This document shows positions 24,647 through 38,345 of a stretch of DNA of 64,000 bases, piece by piece. The position numbers were made by a program, and so were the translations under genes. Origin of the DNA: Auanema rhodensis (Eukaryota; Nematoda; Chromadorea; Rhabditida; Rhabditidae); contig OZ059900.1 in the NCBI GenBank assembly GCA_964057225.1, positions 13,221,638 through 13,285,637 on the forward strand, read 5' to 3'. The notes under the pieces were generated by a model that saw nothing but the letters and a program-made list of their open reading frames with translations, ran no database searches and was not told the DNA's origin. The stretch's first letter is position 1, and the number at the start of each line of letters is the position of its first letter.

Positions 24647-27600
24647 CAAAACAAATTTGAATATGAACATGACGCGTCTTTTACATTATAGTTTGACTTG
24701 TTAAAGCTTTGTATAGCTTTGTACCCTGATCACATATACGGCGATAGGCTAGAACAGTTCATAAGTTTCCTGAATAGATTTGGTTTAATTACCCAAGTTA
24801 GAGGTAGTATCTCAATCTAACCAGAGAACTTCTGAGTTGAAAATACATTTTGGAAAGCACACCACAAGTGTGCAATATTGAAAACTGTCTGTCTTAGTAT
24901 GATTATATGACACTATAGATGCCAAAGCAAGACAAATTTGAATATGAACATGACGCGTCTTTTACATTATAGTTTGACTTGTTAAAGCTTTGTATAGCTT
25001 TGTACCCTGATCACATATACGGCGATAGGCTAGAACAGTTCATAAGTTTCCTGAATAGATTTGGTTTAATTACCCAAGTTAAAGGTAGTATCTCAATCTA
25101 ACCAGAGAACTTCTGAGTTGGAAATACATTTTGGAAAGCACACCATGAGTGTGCAATATTGAAAACTGTCTGTCTTAGTATGATTATATGACACTATAGA
25201 TGCCAAAGTAAAACAAATTTGAATATGAACATGACGCGTCTTTTACATTATAGTTTGACTTGTTAAAGCTTTGTATAGCTTTGTACCCTGATCACATATA
25301 CGGCGATAGGCTAGAACAGTTCATAAGTTTCCTGAATAGATTTGGTTTAATTACCCAAGTTAAAGGTAGTATCTCAATCTAACCAGAGAACTTCTGAGTT
25401 GGAAATACATTTTGGAAAGCACACCATGAGTGTGCAATATTGAAAACTGTCTGTCTTAGTATGATTATATGACACTATAGATGCCAAAGCAAAACAAATT
25501 TGAATATGAACATGAACATGACGCGTCTTTTACATTATAGTTTGACCGGATAAAGCTTTGTATAGCTTTGTACACTGATCACATATTCGGCGATAGGCTA
25601 GAACAGTTCATAAGTTTCCTGAATAGATTTGGTTTAATTACCCAAGTTAGAGGTAGTATCTCAATCTAACCAGAGAACTTCTGAGTTGGAAATACATTTT
25701 GGAAAGCACACCATGAGTGTGCAATATTGAAAACTGTCTGTCTTAGTATGATTATATGACACTATAGATGCCAAAGCAAAACAAATTTGAATATGAACAT
25801 GACGCGTCTTTTACATTATAGTTTGACTTGTTAAAGCTTTGTATAGCTTTGTACCCTGATCACATATACGGCGATAGGCTAGAACAGTTCATAAGTTTCC
25901 TGAATAGATTTGGTTTAATTACCCAAGTTAGAGGTAGTATCTCAATCTAACCAGAGAACTTCTGAGTTGGAAATACATTTTGGAAAGCACACCACGAGTG
26001 TGCAATATTGAAAACTGTCTGTCTTAGTATGATTATATAACACTATAGATGCCAAAACAAAACAAATTTGAATATGAACATGACGCGTCTTTTACATTAT
26101 AGTTTGACTTGTTAAAGCTTTGTATAGCTTTGTACCCTGATCACATATACGGCGATAGGCTAGAACAGTTCATAAGTTTCCTGAATAGATTTGGTTTAAT
26201 TACCCAAGTTAGAGGTAGTATCTCAATCTAACCAGAGAACTTCTGAGTTGGAAATACATTTTGGAAAGCACACCACGAGTGTGCAATATTGAAAACTGTC
26301 TGTCTTAGTATGATTATATAACACTATAGATGCCTAAACAAAACAAATTTGAATATGAACATGACGCGTCTTTTACATTATAGTTTGACTTGTTAAAGCT
26401 TTGTATAGCTTTGTACCCTGATCACATATACGGCGATAGGCTAGAACAGTTCATAAGTTTCCTGAATAGATTTGGTTTAATTACCCAAGTTAGAGGTAGT
26501 ATCTCAATCTAACCAGAGAACTTCTGAGTTGGAAATACATTTTGGAAAGCACACCACAAGTGTGCAATATTGAAAACTGTCTGTCTTAGTATGATTATAT
26601 GACACTATAGATGCCAAAGCAAAACAAATTTGAATATGAACATGACGCGTCTTTTACATTATAGTTTGACCGGATAAAGCTTTGTATAGCTTTGTACACT
26701 GATCACATATTCGGCGATAGGCTAGAACAGTTCATAAGTTTCCTGAATAGATTTGGTTTAATTACCCAAGTTAGAGGTAGTATCTCAATCTAACCAGAGA
26801 ACTTCTGAGTTGGAAATACATTTTGGAAAGCACACCATGAGTGTGCAATATTGAAAACTGTCTGTCTTAGTATGATTATATAACACTATAGATGCCAAAA
26901 CAAAACAAATTTGAATATGAACATGACGCGTCTTTTACATTATAGTTTGACTTGTTAAAGCTTTGTATAGCTTTGTACCCTGATCACATATACGGCGATA
27001 GGCTAGAACAGTTCATAAGTTTCCTGAATAGATTTGGTTTAATTACCCAAGTTAGAGGTAGTATCTCAATCTAACCAGAGAACTTCTGAGTTGGAAATAC
27101 ATTTTGGAAAGCACACCATGAGTGTGCAATATTGAAAACTGTCTGTCTTAGTATGATTATATGACACTATAGATGCCAAAGCAAAACAAATTTGAATATG
27201 AACATGACGCGTCTTTTACATTATAGTTTGACTTGTTAAAGCTTTGTATAGCTTTGTACCCTGATCACATATACGGCGATAGGCTAGAACAGTTCATAAG
27301 TTTCCTGAATAGATTTGGTTTAATTACCCAAGTTAGAGGTAGTATCTCAATCTAACCAGAGAACTTCTGAGTTGGAAATACATTTTGGAAAGCACACCAC
27401 GAGTGTGCAATATTGAAAACTGTCTGTCTTAGTATGATTATATAACACTATAGATGCCAAAACAAAACAAATTTGAATATGAACATGACGCGTCTTTTAC
27501 ATTATAGTTTGACTTGTTAAAGCTTTGTATAGCTTTGTACCCTGATCACATATACGGCGATAGGCTAGAACAGTTCATAAGTTTCCTGAATAGATTTGGT

Positions 27601-28305
27601 TTAATTACCCAAGTTAGAGGTAGTATCTCAATCTAACCAGAGAACTTCTGAGTTGGAAATACATTTTGGAAAGCACACCACGAGTGTGCAATATTGAAAA
27701 CTGTCTGTCTTAGTATGATTATATAACACTATAGATGCCAAAACAAAACAAATTTGAATATGAACATGACGCGTCTTTTACATTATAGTTTGACCGGATA
27801 AAGCTTTGTATAGCTTTGTACACTGATCACATATTCGGCGATAGGCTAGAACAGTTCATAAGTTTCCTGAATAGATTTGGTTTAATTACCCAAGTTAGAG
27901 GTAGTATCTCAATCTAACCAGAGAACTTCTGAGTTGGAAATACATTTAGGAAAGCACACCACGAGTGTGCAATATTGAAAACTGTCTGTTTTAGTATGAT
28001 TATATAACACTATAGATGCCAAAACAAAACAAATTTGAATATGAACATGACGCGTCTTTTACATTATAGTTTGACCGGATAAAGCTTTGTATAGCTTTGT
28101 ACACTGATCATATATTCGGCGATAGGCTAGAACAGTTCATAAGTTTCCTGAATAGATTTGGTTTAATTACCCAAGTTAGAGGTAGTATCTCAATCTAACC
28201 AGAGAACTTCTGAGTTGGAAATACATTTTGGAAAGCACACCATGAGTGTGCAATATTGAAAACTGTCTGTCTTAGTATGATTATATGACACTATAGATGC
28301 CAAAG
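24647..28305 (+). repeat. Short-monomer domain, part 1 (M87-M99)
   Basis: Monomer starts: 24647, 24928, 25209, 25490, 25777, 26058, 26339, 26620, 26901, 27182, 27463, 27744, 28025. All are 281 bp except 25490 (287 bp). Two subtypes alternate irregularly: GACTTGTTAAAG/TACCCTG/ATACGG and GACCGG/TACACTG/ATTCGG. Tails are either ATAACAC with GCCAAAAC or GACAC with GCCAAAGC. Private changes: GAGTTGAAAATAC and CACAAG (24647), CAAGAC head (24928), TAAAAC head (25209), GCCTAAAC tail (26058), CATTTAGG with CTGTTTTAG (27744), GATCATATATTCGG (28025). Confidence 0.9.
25508..25519 (+). repeat. 6-bp tandem duplication (GAACAT) in M90
   Basis: The head reads TGAATATGAACATGAACATG where other monomers have a single GAACAT. 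This makes monomer 25490 287 bp long, the only monomer whose length change is not a decamer step or a truncation. Replication slippage is the simple explanation. Confidence 0.9.
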
Positions 28306-31115
28306 CAAAACAAATTTGAATATGAACATGACGCGTCTTTTACATTATAGTTTGACTTGTTAAAGCTTTGTATAGCTTTGTACCCTGATCACATATACGG
28401 CGATAGGCTAGAACAGTTCATAAGTTTCCTGAATAGATTTGGTTTAATTACCCAAGTTAGAGGTAGTATCTCAATCTAACCAGAGAACTTCTGAGTTGGA
28501 AATACATTTAGGAAAGCACACCACGAGTGTGCAATATTGAAAACTGTCTGTTTTAGTATGATTATATAACACTATAGATGCCAAAACAAAACAAATTTGA
28601 ATATGAACATGACGCGTCTTTTACATTATAGTTTGACCGGATAAAGCTTTGTATAGCTTTGTACACTGATCACATATTCGGCGATAGGCTAGAACAGTTC
28701 ATAAGTTTCCTGAATAGATTTGGTTTAATTACCCAAGTTAGAGGTAGTATCTCAATCTAACCAGAGAACTTCTGAGTTGGAAATACATTTTGGAAAGCAC
28801 ACCACGAGTGTGCAATATTGAAAACTGTCTGTCTTAGTATGATTATATGACACTATAGATGCCAAAGCAAAACAAATTTGAATATGAACATGACGCGTCT
28901 TTTACATTATAGTTTGACTTGTTAAAGCTTTGTATAGCTTTGTACCCTGATCACATATACGGCGATAGGCTAGAACAGTTCATAAGTTTCCTGAATAGAT
29001 TTGGTTTAATTACCCAAGTTAGAGGTAGTATCTCAATCTAACCAGAGAACTTCTGAGTTGGAAATACATTTTGGAAAGCACACCACAAGTGTGCAATATT
29101 GAAAACTGTCTGACTTAGTATGATTATATGACACTATAGATGCCAAAGCAAAACAAATTTGAATATGAACATGACGCGTCTTTTACATTATAGTTTGACT
29201 TGTTAAAGCTTTGTATAGCTTTGTACCCTGATCACATATACGGCGATAGGCTAGAACAGTTCATAAGTTTCCTGAATAGATTTGGTTTAATTACCCAAGT
29301 TAGAGGTAGTATCTCAATCTAACCAGAGAACTTCTGAGTTGGAAATACATGTTGGAAAGCACACCATGAGTGTGCAATATTGGAAACTGTCTGTCTTAGT
29401 ATGATTATATGACACTATAGATGCCAAAGCAAAACAAATTTGAATATGAACATGACGCGTCTTTTACATTATAGTTTGACTTGTTAAAGCTTTGTATAGC
29501 TTTGTACCCTGATCACATATACGGCGATAGGCTAGAACAGTTCATAAGTTTCCTGAATAGATTTGGTTTAATTACCCAAGTTAGAGGTAGTATCTCAATC
29601 TAACCAGAGAACTTCTGAGTTGGAAATACATGTTGGAAAGCACACCATGAGTGTGCAATATTGGAAACTGTCTGTCTTAGTATGATTATATGACACTATA
29701 GATGCCAAAGCAAAACAAATTTGAATATGAACATGACGCGTCTTTTACATTATAGTTTGACTTGTTAAAGCTTTGTATAGCTTTGTACCCTGATCACATA
29801 TACGGCGATAGGCTAGAACAGTTCATAAGTTTCCTGAATAGATTTGGTTTAATTACCCAAGTTAGAGGTAGTATCTCAATCTAACCAGAGAACTTCTGAG
29901 TTGGAAATACATGTTGGAAAGCACACCATGAGTGTGCAATATTGGAAACTGTCTGTCTTAGTATGATTATATGACACTATAGATGCCAAAGCAAAACAAA
30001 TTTGAATATGAACATGACGCGTCTTTTACATTATAGTTTGACTTGTTAAAGCTTTGTATAGCTTTGTACCCTGATCACATATACGGCGATAGGCTAGAAC
30101 AGTTCATAAGTTTCCTGAATAGATTTGGTTTAATTACCCAAGTTAGAGGTAGTATCTCAATCTAACCAGAGAACTTCTGAGTTGGAAATACATTTAGGAA
30201 AGCACACCACGAGTGTGCAATATTGAAAACTGTCTGTTTTAGTATGATTATATAACACTATAGATGCCAAAACAAAACAAATTTGAATATGAACATGACG
30301 CGTCTTTTACATTATAGTTTGACCGGATAAAGCTTTGTATAGCTTTGTACACTGATCACATATTCGGCGATAGGCTAGAACAGTTCATAAGTTTCCTGAA
30401 TAGATTTGGTTTAATTACCCAAGTTAGAGGTAGTATCTCAATCTAACCAGAGAACTTCTGAGTTGGAAATACATTTTGGAAAGCACACCACGAGTGTGCA
30501 ATATTGAAAACTGTCTGTCTTAGTATGATTATATGACACTATAGATGCCAAAGCAAAACAAATTTGAATATGAACATGACGCGTCTTTTACATTATAGTT
30601 TGACTTGTTAAAGCTTTGTATAGCTTTGTACCCTGATCACATATACGGCGATAGGCTAGAACAGTTCATAAGTTTCCTGAATAGATTTGGTTTAATTACC
30701 CAAGTTAGAGGTAGTATCTCAATCTAACCAGAGAACTTCTGAGTTGGAAATACATTTTGGAAAGCACACCACAAGTGTGCAATATTGAAAACTGTCTGAC
30801 TTAGTATGATTATATGACACTATAGATGCCAAAGCAAAACAAATTTGAATATGAACATGACGCGTCTTTTACATTATAGTTTGACTTGTTAAAGCTTTGT
30901 ATAGCTTTGTACCCTGATCACATATACGGCGATAGGCTAGAACAGTTCATAAGTTTCCTGAATAGATTTGGTTTAATTACCCAAGTTAGAGGTAGTATCT
31001 CAATCTAACCAGAGAACTTCTGAGTTGGAAATACATGTTGGAAAGCACACCATGAGTGTGCAATATTGGAAACTGTCTGTCTTAGTATGATTATATGACA
31101 CTATAGATGCCAAAG
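28306..31115 (+). repeat. 6-monomer HOR (1686 bp) with a partial second copy
   Basis: Monomer starts: 28306, 28587, 28868, 29149, 29430, 29711, then 29992, 30273, 30554, 30835. Order: CATTTAGG with CTGTTTTAG; ATTCGG with CACGAG; CACAAG with CTGACTTAG; then CATGTTGG with ATTGGAAAC. The last type occurs three times in a row in the first copy (29149-29991) and once in the second. The copies are offset by 1686 bp (6 x 281). The three consecutive CATGTTGG monomers look like a local monomer amplification. Confidence 0.9.
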
Positions 31116-34100
31116 CAAAACAAATTTGAATATGAACATGACGCGTCTTTTACATTATAGTTTGACTTGTTAAAGCTTTGTATAGCTTTGTACCCTGATC
31201 ACATATACGGCGATAGGCTAGAACAGTTCATAAGTTTCCTGAATAGATTTGGTTTAATTACCCAAGTTAGAGGTAGTATCTCAATCTAACCAGAGAACTT
31301 CTGAGTTGGAAATACATTTTGGAAAGCACACCACAAGTGTGCAATATTGAAAACTGTCTGTCTTAGTATGATTATATGACACTATAGATGCCAAAGCAAA
31401 ACAAATTTGAATATGAACATGACGCGTCTTTTACATTATAGTTTGACCGGATAAAGCTTTGTATAGCTTTGTACACTGATCACATATTCGGCGATAGGCT
31501 AGAACAGTTCATAAGTTTCCTGAATAGATTTGGTTTAATTACCCAAGTTAGAGGTAGTATCTCAATCTAACCAGAGAACTTCTGAGTTGGAAATACATTT
31601 TGGAAAGCACACCACGAGTGTGCAATATTGAAAACTGTCTGTCTTAGTATGATTATATGACACTATAGATGCCAAAGCAAAACAAATTTGAATATGAACA
31701 TGACGCGTCTTTTACATTATAGTTTGACCGGATAAAGCTTTGTATAGCTTTGTACACTGATCACATATTCGGCGATAGGCTAGAACAGTTCATAAGTTTC
31801 CTGAATAGATTTGGTTTAATTACCCAAGTTAGAGGTAGTATCTCAATCTAACCAGAGAACTTCTGAGTTGGAAATACATTTTGGAAAGCACACCACAAGT
31901 GTGCAATATTGAAAACTGTCTGTCTTAGTATGATTATATGACACTATAGATGCCAAAGCAAAACAAATTTGAATATGAACATGACGCGTCTTTTACATTA
32001 TAGTTTGACCGGATAAAGCTTTGTATAGCTTTGTACACTGATCACATATTCGGCGATAGGCTAGAACAGTTCATAAGTTTCCTGAATAGATTTGGTTTAA
32101 TTACCCAAGTTAGAGGTAGTATCTCAATCTAACCAGAGAACTTCTGAGTTGGAAATACATTTTGGAAAGCACACCACGAGTGTGCAATATTGAAAACTGT
32201 CTGTCTTAGTATGATTATATGACACTATAGATGCCAAAGCAAAACAAATTTGAATATGAACATGACGCGTCTTTTACATTATAGTTTGACTTGTTAAAGC
32301 TTTGTATAGCTTTGTACCCTGATCACATATACGGCGATAGGCTAGAACAGTTCATAAGTTTCCTGAATAGATTTGGTTTAATTACCCAAGTTAGAGGTAG
32401 TATCTCAATCTAACCAGAGAACTTCTGAGTTGGAAATACATTTTGGAAAGCACACCACAAGTGTGCAATATTGAAAACTGTCTGTCTTAGTATGATTATA
32501 TGACACTATAGATGCCAAAGCAAAACAAATTTGAATATGAACATGACGCGTCTTTTACATTATAGTTTGACTTGTTAAAGCTTTGTATAGCTTTGTACCC
32601 TGATCACATATACGGCGATAGGCTAGAACAGTTCATAAGTTTCCTGAATAGATTTGGTTTAATTACCCAAGTTAGAGGTAGTATCTCAATCTAACCAGAG
32701 AACTTCTGAGTTGGAAATACATTTTGGAAAGCACACCATGAGTGTGCAATATTGAAAACTGTCTGTCTTAGTATGATTATATGACACTATAGATGCCAAA
32801 GCAAAACAAATTTGAATATGAACATGACGCGTCTTTTACATTATAGTTTGACTTGTTAAAGCTTTGTATAGCTTTGTACCCTGATCACATATACGGCGAT
32901 AGGCTAGAACAGTTCATAAGTTTCCTGAATAGATTTGGTTTAATTACCCAAGTTAGAGGTAGTATCTCAATCTAACCAGAGAACTTCTGAGTTGGAAATA
33001 CATTTTGGAAAGCACACCACAAGTGTGCAATATTGAAAACTGTCTGTCTTAGTATGATTATATGACACTATAGATGCCAAAGCAAAACAAATTTGAATAT
33101 GAACATGACGCGTCTTTTACATTATAGTTTGACCGGATAAAGCTTTGTATAGCTTTGTACACTGATCACATATTCGGCGATAGGCTAGAACAGTTCATAA
33201 GTTTCCTGAATAGATTTGGTTTAATTACCCAAGTTAGAGGTAGTATCTCAATCTAACCAGAGAACTTCTGAGTTGGAAATACATTTTGGAAAGCACACCA
33301 TGAGTGTGCAATATTGAAAACTGTCTGTCTTAGTATGATTATATAACACTATAGATGCCAAAACATAACAAATTTGAATATGAACATGACGCGTCTTTTA
33401 CATTATAGTTTGACTTGTTAAAGCTTTGTATAGCTTTGTACCCTGATCACATATACGGCGATAGGCTAGAACAGTTCATAAGTTTCCTGAATAGATTTGG
33501 TTTAATTACCCAAGTTAGAGGTAGTATCTCAATCTAACCAGAGAACTTCTGAGTTGGAAATACATTTTGGAAAGCACACCACGAGTGTGCAATATTGAAA
33601 ACTGTCTGTCTTAGTATGATTATATAACACTATAGATGCCAAAACAAAACAAATTTGAATATGAACATGACGCGTCTTTTACATTATAGTTTGACCGGAT
33701 AAAGCTTTGTATAGCTTTGTACACTGATCACATATTCGGCGATAGGCTAGAACAGTTCATAAGTTTCCTGAATAGATTTGGTTTAATTACCCAAGTTAGA
33801 GGTAGTATCTCAATCTAACCAGAGAACTTCTGAGTTGGAAATACATTTTGGAAAGCACACCATGAGTGTGCAATATTGAAAACTGTCTGTCTTAGTATGA
33901 TTATATGACACTATAGATGCCAAAGCAAAACAAATTTGAATATGAACATGACGCGTCTTTTACATTATAGTTTGACTTGTTAAAGCTTTGTATAGCTTTG
34001 TACCCTGATCACATATACGGCGATAGGCTAGAACAGTTCATAAGTTTCCTGAATAGATTTGGTTTAATTACCCAAGTTAGAGGTAGTATCTCAATCTAAC

Positions 34101-35330
34101 CAGAGAACTTCTGAGTTGGAAATACATTTTGGAAAGCACACCACGAGTGTGCAATATTGAAAACTGTCTGTCTTAGTATGATTATATAACACTATAGATG
34201 CCAAAACAAAACAAATTTGAATATGAACATGACGCGTCTTTTACATTATAGTTTGACTTGTTAAAGCTTTGTATAGCTTTGTACCCTGATCACATATACG
34301 GCGATAGGCTAGAACAGTTCATAAGTTTCCTGAATAGATTTGGTTTAATTACCCAAGTTAGAGGTAGTATCTCAATCTAACCAGAGAACTTCTGAGTTGG
34401 AAATACATTTTGGAAAGCACACCACGAGTGTGCAATATTGAAAACTGTCTGTCTTAGTATGATTATATAACACTATAGATGCCAAAACAAAACAAATTTG
34501 AATATGAACATGACGCGTCTTTTACATTATAGTTTGACTTGTTAAAGCTTTGTATAGCTTTGTACCCTGATCACATATACGGCGATAGGCTAGAACAGTT
34601 CATAAGTTTCCTGAATAGATTTGGTTTAATTACCCAAGTTAGAGGTAGTATCTCAATCTAACCAGAGAACTTCTGAGTTGGAAATACATTTTGGAAAGCA
34701 CACCACGAGTGTGCAATATTGAAAACTGTCTGTCTTAGTATGATTATATAACACTATAGATGCCAAAACAAAACAAATTTGAATATGAACATGACGCGTC
34801 TTTTACATTATAGTTTGACTTGTTAAAGCTTTGTATAGCTTTGTACCCTGATCACATATACGGCGATAGGCTAGAACAGTTCATAAGTTTCCTGAATAGA
34901 TTTGGTTTAATTACCCAAGTTAGAGGTAGTATCTCAATCTAACCAGAGAACTTCTGAGTTGGAAATACATTTTGGAAAGCACACCACAAGTGTGCAATAT
35001 TGAAAACTGTCTGTCTTAGTATGATTATATGACACTATAGATGCCAAAGCAAAACAAATTTGAATATGAACATGACGCGTCTTTTACATTATAGTTTGAC
35101 CGGATAAAGCTTTGTATAGCTTTGTACACTGATCACATATTCGGCGATAGGCTAGAACAGTTCATAAGTTTCCTGAATAGATTTGGTTTAATTACCCAAG
35201 TTAGAGGTAGTATCTCAATCTAACCAGAGAACTTCTGAGTTGGAAATACATTTTGGAAAGCACACCACGAGTGTGCAATATTGAAAACTGTCTGTCTTAG
35301 TATGATTATATAACACTATAGATGCCAAAA
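31116..35330 (+). repeat. Short-monomer domain, part 2 (M110-M124)
   Basis: Fifteen monomers of exactly 281 bp, starting at 31116 and every 281 bp to 35050. The same two subtypes are mixed: ATTCGG at 31397, 31678, 31959, 33083, 33645 and 35050; GACTTGTTAAAG at the others. CACAAG occurs at 31116, 31678, 32240, 32802 and 34769. Head CATAAC at 33364 is private. The run 33926, 34207, 34488, 34769 (three CACGAG monomers, then CACAAG, then ATTCGG) resembles 25777-26900 with one extra monomer. The last GACTTGTTAAAG monomer in the window is 34769. Confidence 0.9.
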
Positions 35331-38112
35331 CAAAACAAATTTGAATATGAACATGACGCGTCTTTTACATTATAGTTTGACCGGATAAAGCTTTGTATAG
35401 CTTTGTACACTGATCACATATACGGCGATAGGCTAGAACAGTTCATAAGTTTCCTGAATAGATTTGGTTTAATTACCCAAGTTAGAGGTAGTATCTCAAT
35501 CTAACCAGAGAACTTCTGAGTTGGAAATACATTTTGGAAAGCACACCATGAGTGTGCAATATTGAAAACTGTCTGTCTTAGTATGATTATATCACACTAT
35601 AGATGCCAAAGCAAAACAAATTTGAATATGAACATGACGCGTCTTTTACATTATAGTTTGACCGGATAAAGCTTTGTATAGCTTTGTACACTGATCACAT
35701 ATACGGCGATAGGCTAGAACAGTTCATAAGTTTCCTGAATAGATTTGGTTTAATTACCCAAGTTAGAGGTAGTATCTCAATCTAACCAGAGAACTTCTGA
35801 GTTGGAAATACATTTTGGAAAGCACACCATGAGTGTGCAATATTGAAAACTGTCTGTCTTAGTATGATTATATCACACTATAGATGCCAAAGCAAAACAA
35901 ATTTGAATATGAACATGACGCGTCTTTTACATTATAGTTTGACCGGATAAAGCTTTGTATAGCTTTGTACACTGATCACATATACGGCGATAGGCTAGAA
36001 CAGTTCATAAGTTTCCTGAATAGATTTGGTTTAATTACCCAAGTTAGAGGTAGTATCTCAATCTAACCAGAGAACTTCTGAGTTGGAAATACATTTTGGA
36101 AAGCACACCATGAGTGTGCAATATTAAAAACTGTCTGTCTTAGTATGATTATATGACACTATAGATGCCAAAGCAAAACAAATTTGAATATGAACATGAC
36201 GCGTCTTTTACATTATAGTTTGACCGGATAAAGCTTTGTATAGCTTTGTACACTGATCACATATACGGCGATAGGCTAGAACAGTTCATAAGTTTCCTGA
36301 ATAGATTTGGTTTAATTACCCAAGTTAGAGGTAGTATCTCAATCTAACCAGAGAACTTCTGAGTTGGAAATACATTTTGGAAAGCACACCATGAGTGTGC
36401 AATATTGAAAACTGTCTGTCTTAGTATGATTATATCACACTATAGATGCCAAAGCAAAACAAATTTGAATATGAACATGACGCGTCTTTTACATTATAGT
36501 TTGACCGGATAAAGCTTTGTATAGCTTTGTACACTGATCACATATACGGCGATAGGCTAGAACAGTTCATAAGTTTCCTGAATAGATTTGGTTTAATTAC
36601 CCAAGTTAGAGGTAGTATCTCAATCTAACCAGAGAACTTCTGAGTTGGAAATACATTTTGGAAAGCACACCATGAGTGTGCAATATTGAAAATTGTCTGT
36701 CTTAGTATGATTATATGACACTATAGATGCCAAAGCAAAACAAATTTGAATATGAACATGACGCGTCTTTTACATTATAGTTTGACCAGATAAAGCTTTG
36801 TATAGCTTTGTATAGCTTTGTACACTGATCACATATACGGCGATAGGCTAGAACAGTTTATAAGTTTCCTGAATAGATTTGGTTTAATTACCCAAGTTAG
36901 AGGTAGTATCTCAATCTAACCAGAGAACTTCTGAGTTGGAAATACATTTTGGAAAGCACACCATGAGTGTGCAATATTGAAAACTGTCTGTCTTAGTATG
37001 ATTATATCACACTATAGATGCCAAAGCAAAACAAATTTGAATATGAACATGACGCGTCTTTTACATTATAGTTTGACCGGATAAAGCTTTGTATAGCTTT
37101 GTATAGCTTTGTACACTGATCACATATACGGCGATAGGCTAGAACAGTTCATAAGTTTCCTGAATAGATTTGGTTTAATTACCCAAGTTAGAGGTAGTAT
37201 CTCAATCTAACCAGAGAACTTCTGAGTTGGAAATACATTTTGGAAAGCACACCATGAGTGTGCAATATTGAAAACTGTCTGTCTTAGTATGATTATATCA
37301 CACTATAGATGCCAAAGCAAAACAAATTTGAATATGAACATGACGCGTCTTTTACATTATAGTTTGACCGGATAAAGCTTTGTATAGCTTTGTACACTGA
37401 TCACATATACGGCGATAGGCTAGAACAGTTCATAAGTTTCCTGAATAGATTTGGTTTAATTACCCAAGTTAGAGGTAGTATCTCAATCTAACCAGAGAAC
37501 TTCTGAGTTGGAAATACATTTTGGAAAGCACACCATGAGTGTGCAATATTAAAAACTGTCTGTCTTAGTATGATTATATGACACTATAGATGCCAAAGCA
37601 AAACAAATTTGAATATGAACATGACGCGTCTTTTACATTATAGTTTGACCGGATAAAGCTTTGTATAGCTTTGTACACTGATCACATATACGGCGATAGG
37701 CTAGAACAGTTCATAAGTTTCCTGAATAGATTTGGTTTAATTACCCAAGTTAGAGGTAGTATCTCAATCTAACCAGAGAACTTCTGAGTTGGAAATACAT
37801 TTTGGAAAGCACACCATGAGTGTGCAATATTGAAAATTGTCTGTCTTAGTATGATTATATGACACTATAGATGCCAAAGCAAAACAAATTTGAATATGAA
37901 CATGACGCGTCTTTTACATTATAGTTTGACCAGATAAAGCTTTGTATAGCTTTGTACACTGATCACATATACGGCGATAGGCTAGAACAGTTCATAAGTT
38001 TCCTGAATAGATTTGGTTTAATTACCCAAGTTAGAGGTAGTATCTCAATCTAACCAGAGAACTTCTGAGTTGGAAATACATTTTGGAAAGCACACCATGA
38101 GTGTGCAATATT
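35331..38112 (+). repeat. Block M125-M134, TCACAC / ATTAAAAAC / GAAAATTG order
   Basis: Monomer starts: 35331, 35612, 35893, 36174, 36455, 36736, 37027, 37318, 37599, 37880. Subtypes switch sharply here to GACCGG/ATACGG/CATGAG. Diagnostic tails: TCACAC (35331, 35612, 36174, 36736, 37027), ATTAAAAAC (35893, 37318), GAAAATTG (36455, 37599). ACCAGATA marks 36736 and 37880. Two related rounds are visible, of which the second is shorter. The last unit is cut at 38112. Confidence 0.88.
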
Positions 38113-38345
38113 ATAAGGATAAAGCTTTGTATAGCTTTGTACACTGATCACATATACGGCGATAGGCTAGAACAGTTCATAAGTTTCCTGAATAGATTTG
38201 GTTTAATTACCCAAGTTAGAGGTAGTATCTCAATCTAACCAGAGAACTTCTGAGTTGGAAATACATTTTGGAAAGCACACCATGAGTGTGCAATATTGAA
38301 AATTGTCTGTCTTAGTATGATTATATGACACTATAGATGCCAAAG
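38113..38345 (+). repeat. Deletion junction and truncated monomer M135
   Basis: Monomer 37880 stops after GCAATATT (monomer position 233, base 38112). Four bases, ATAA, match neither side as expected, and the sequence resumes at GGATAAAGC (position 53, base 38117). The two partial units together are 466 bp instead of 562: 100 bp deleted and 4 bp added. The small filler suggests end joining rather than homologous exchange. Confidence 0.9.

Noticed and set aside
38050-38180. Reading the 38112 joint as an insertion of foreign sequence
   Set aside because: Both sides are ordinary monomer sequence and only four extra bases are present, so a deletion is the simpler reading.
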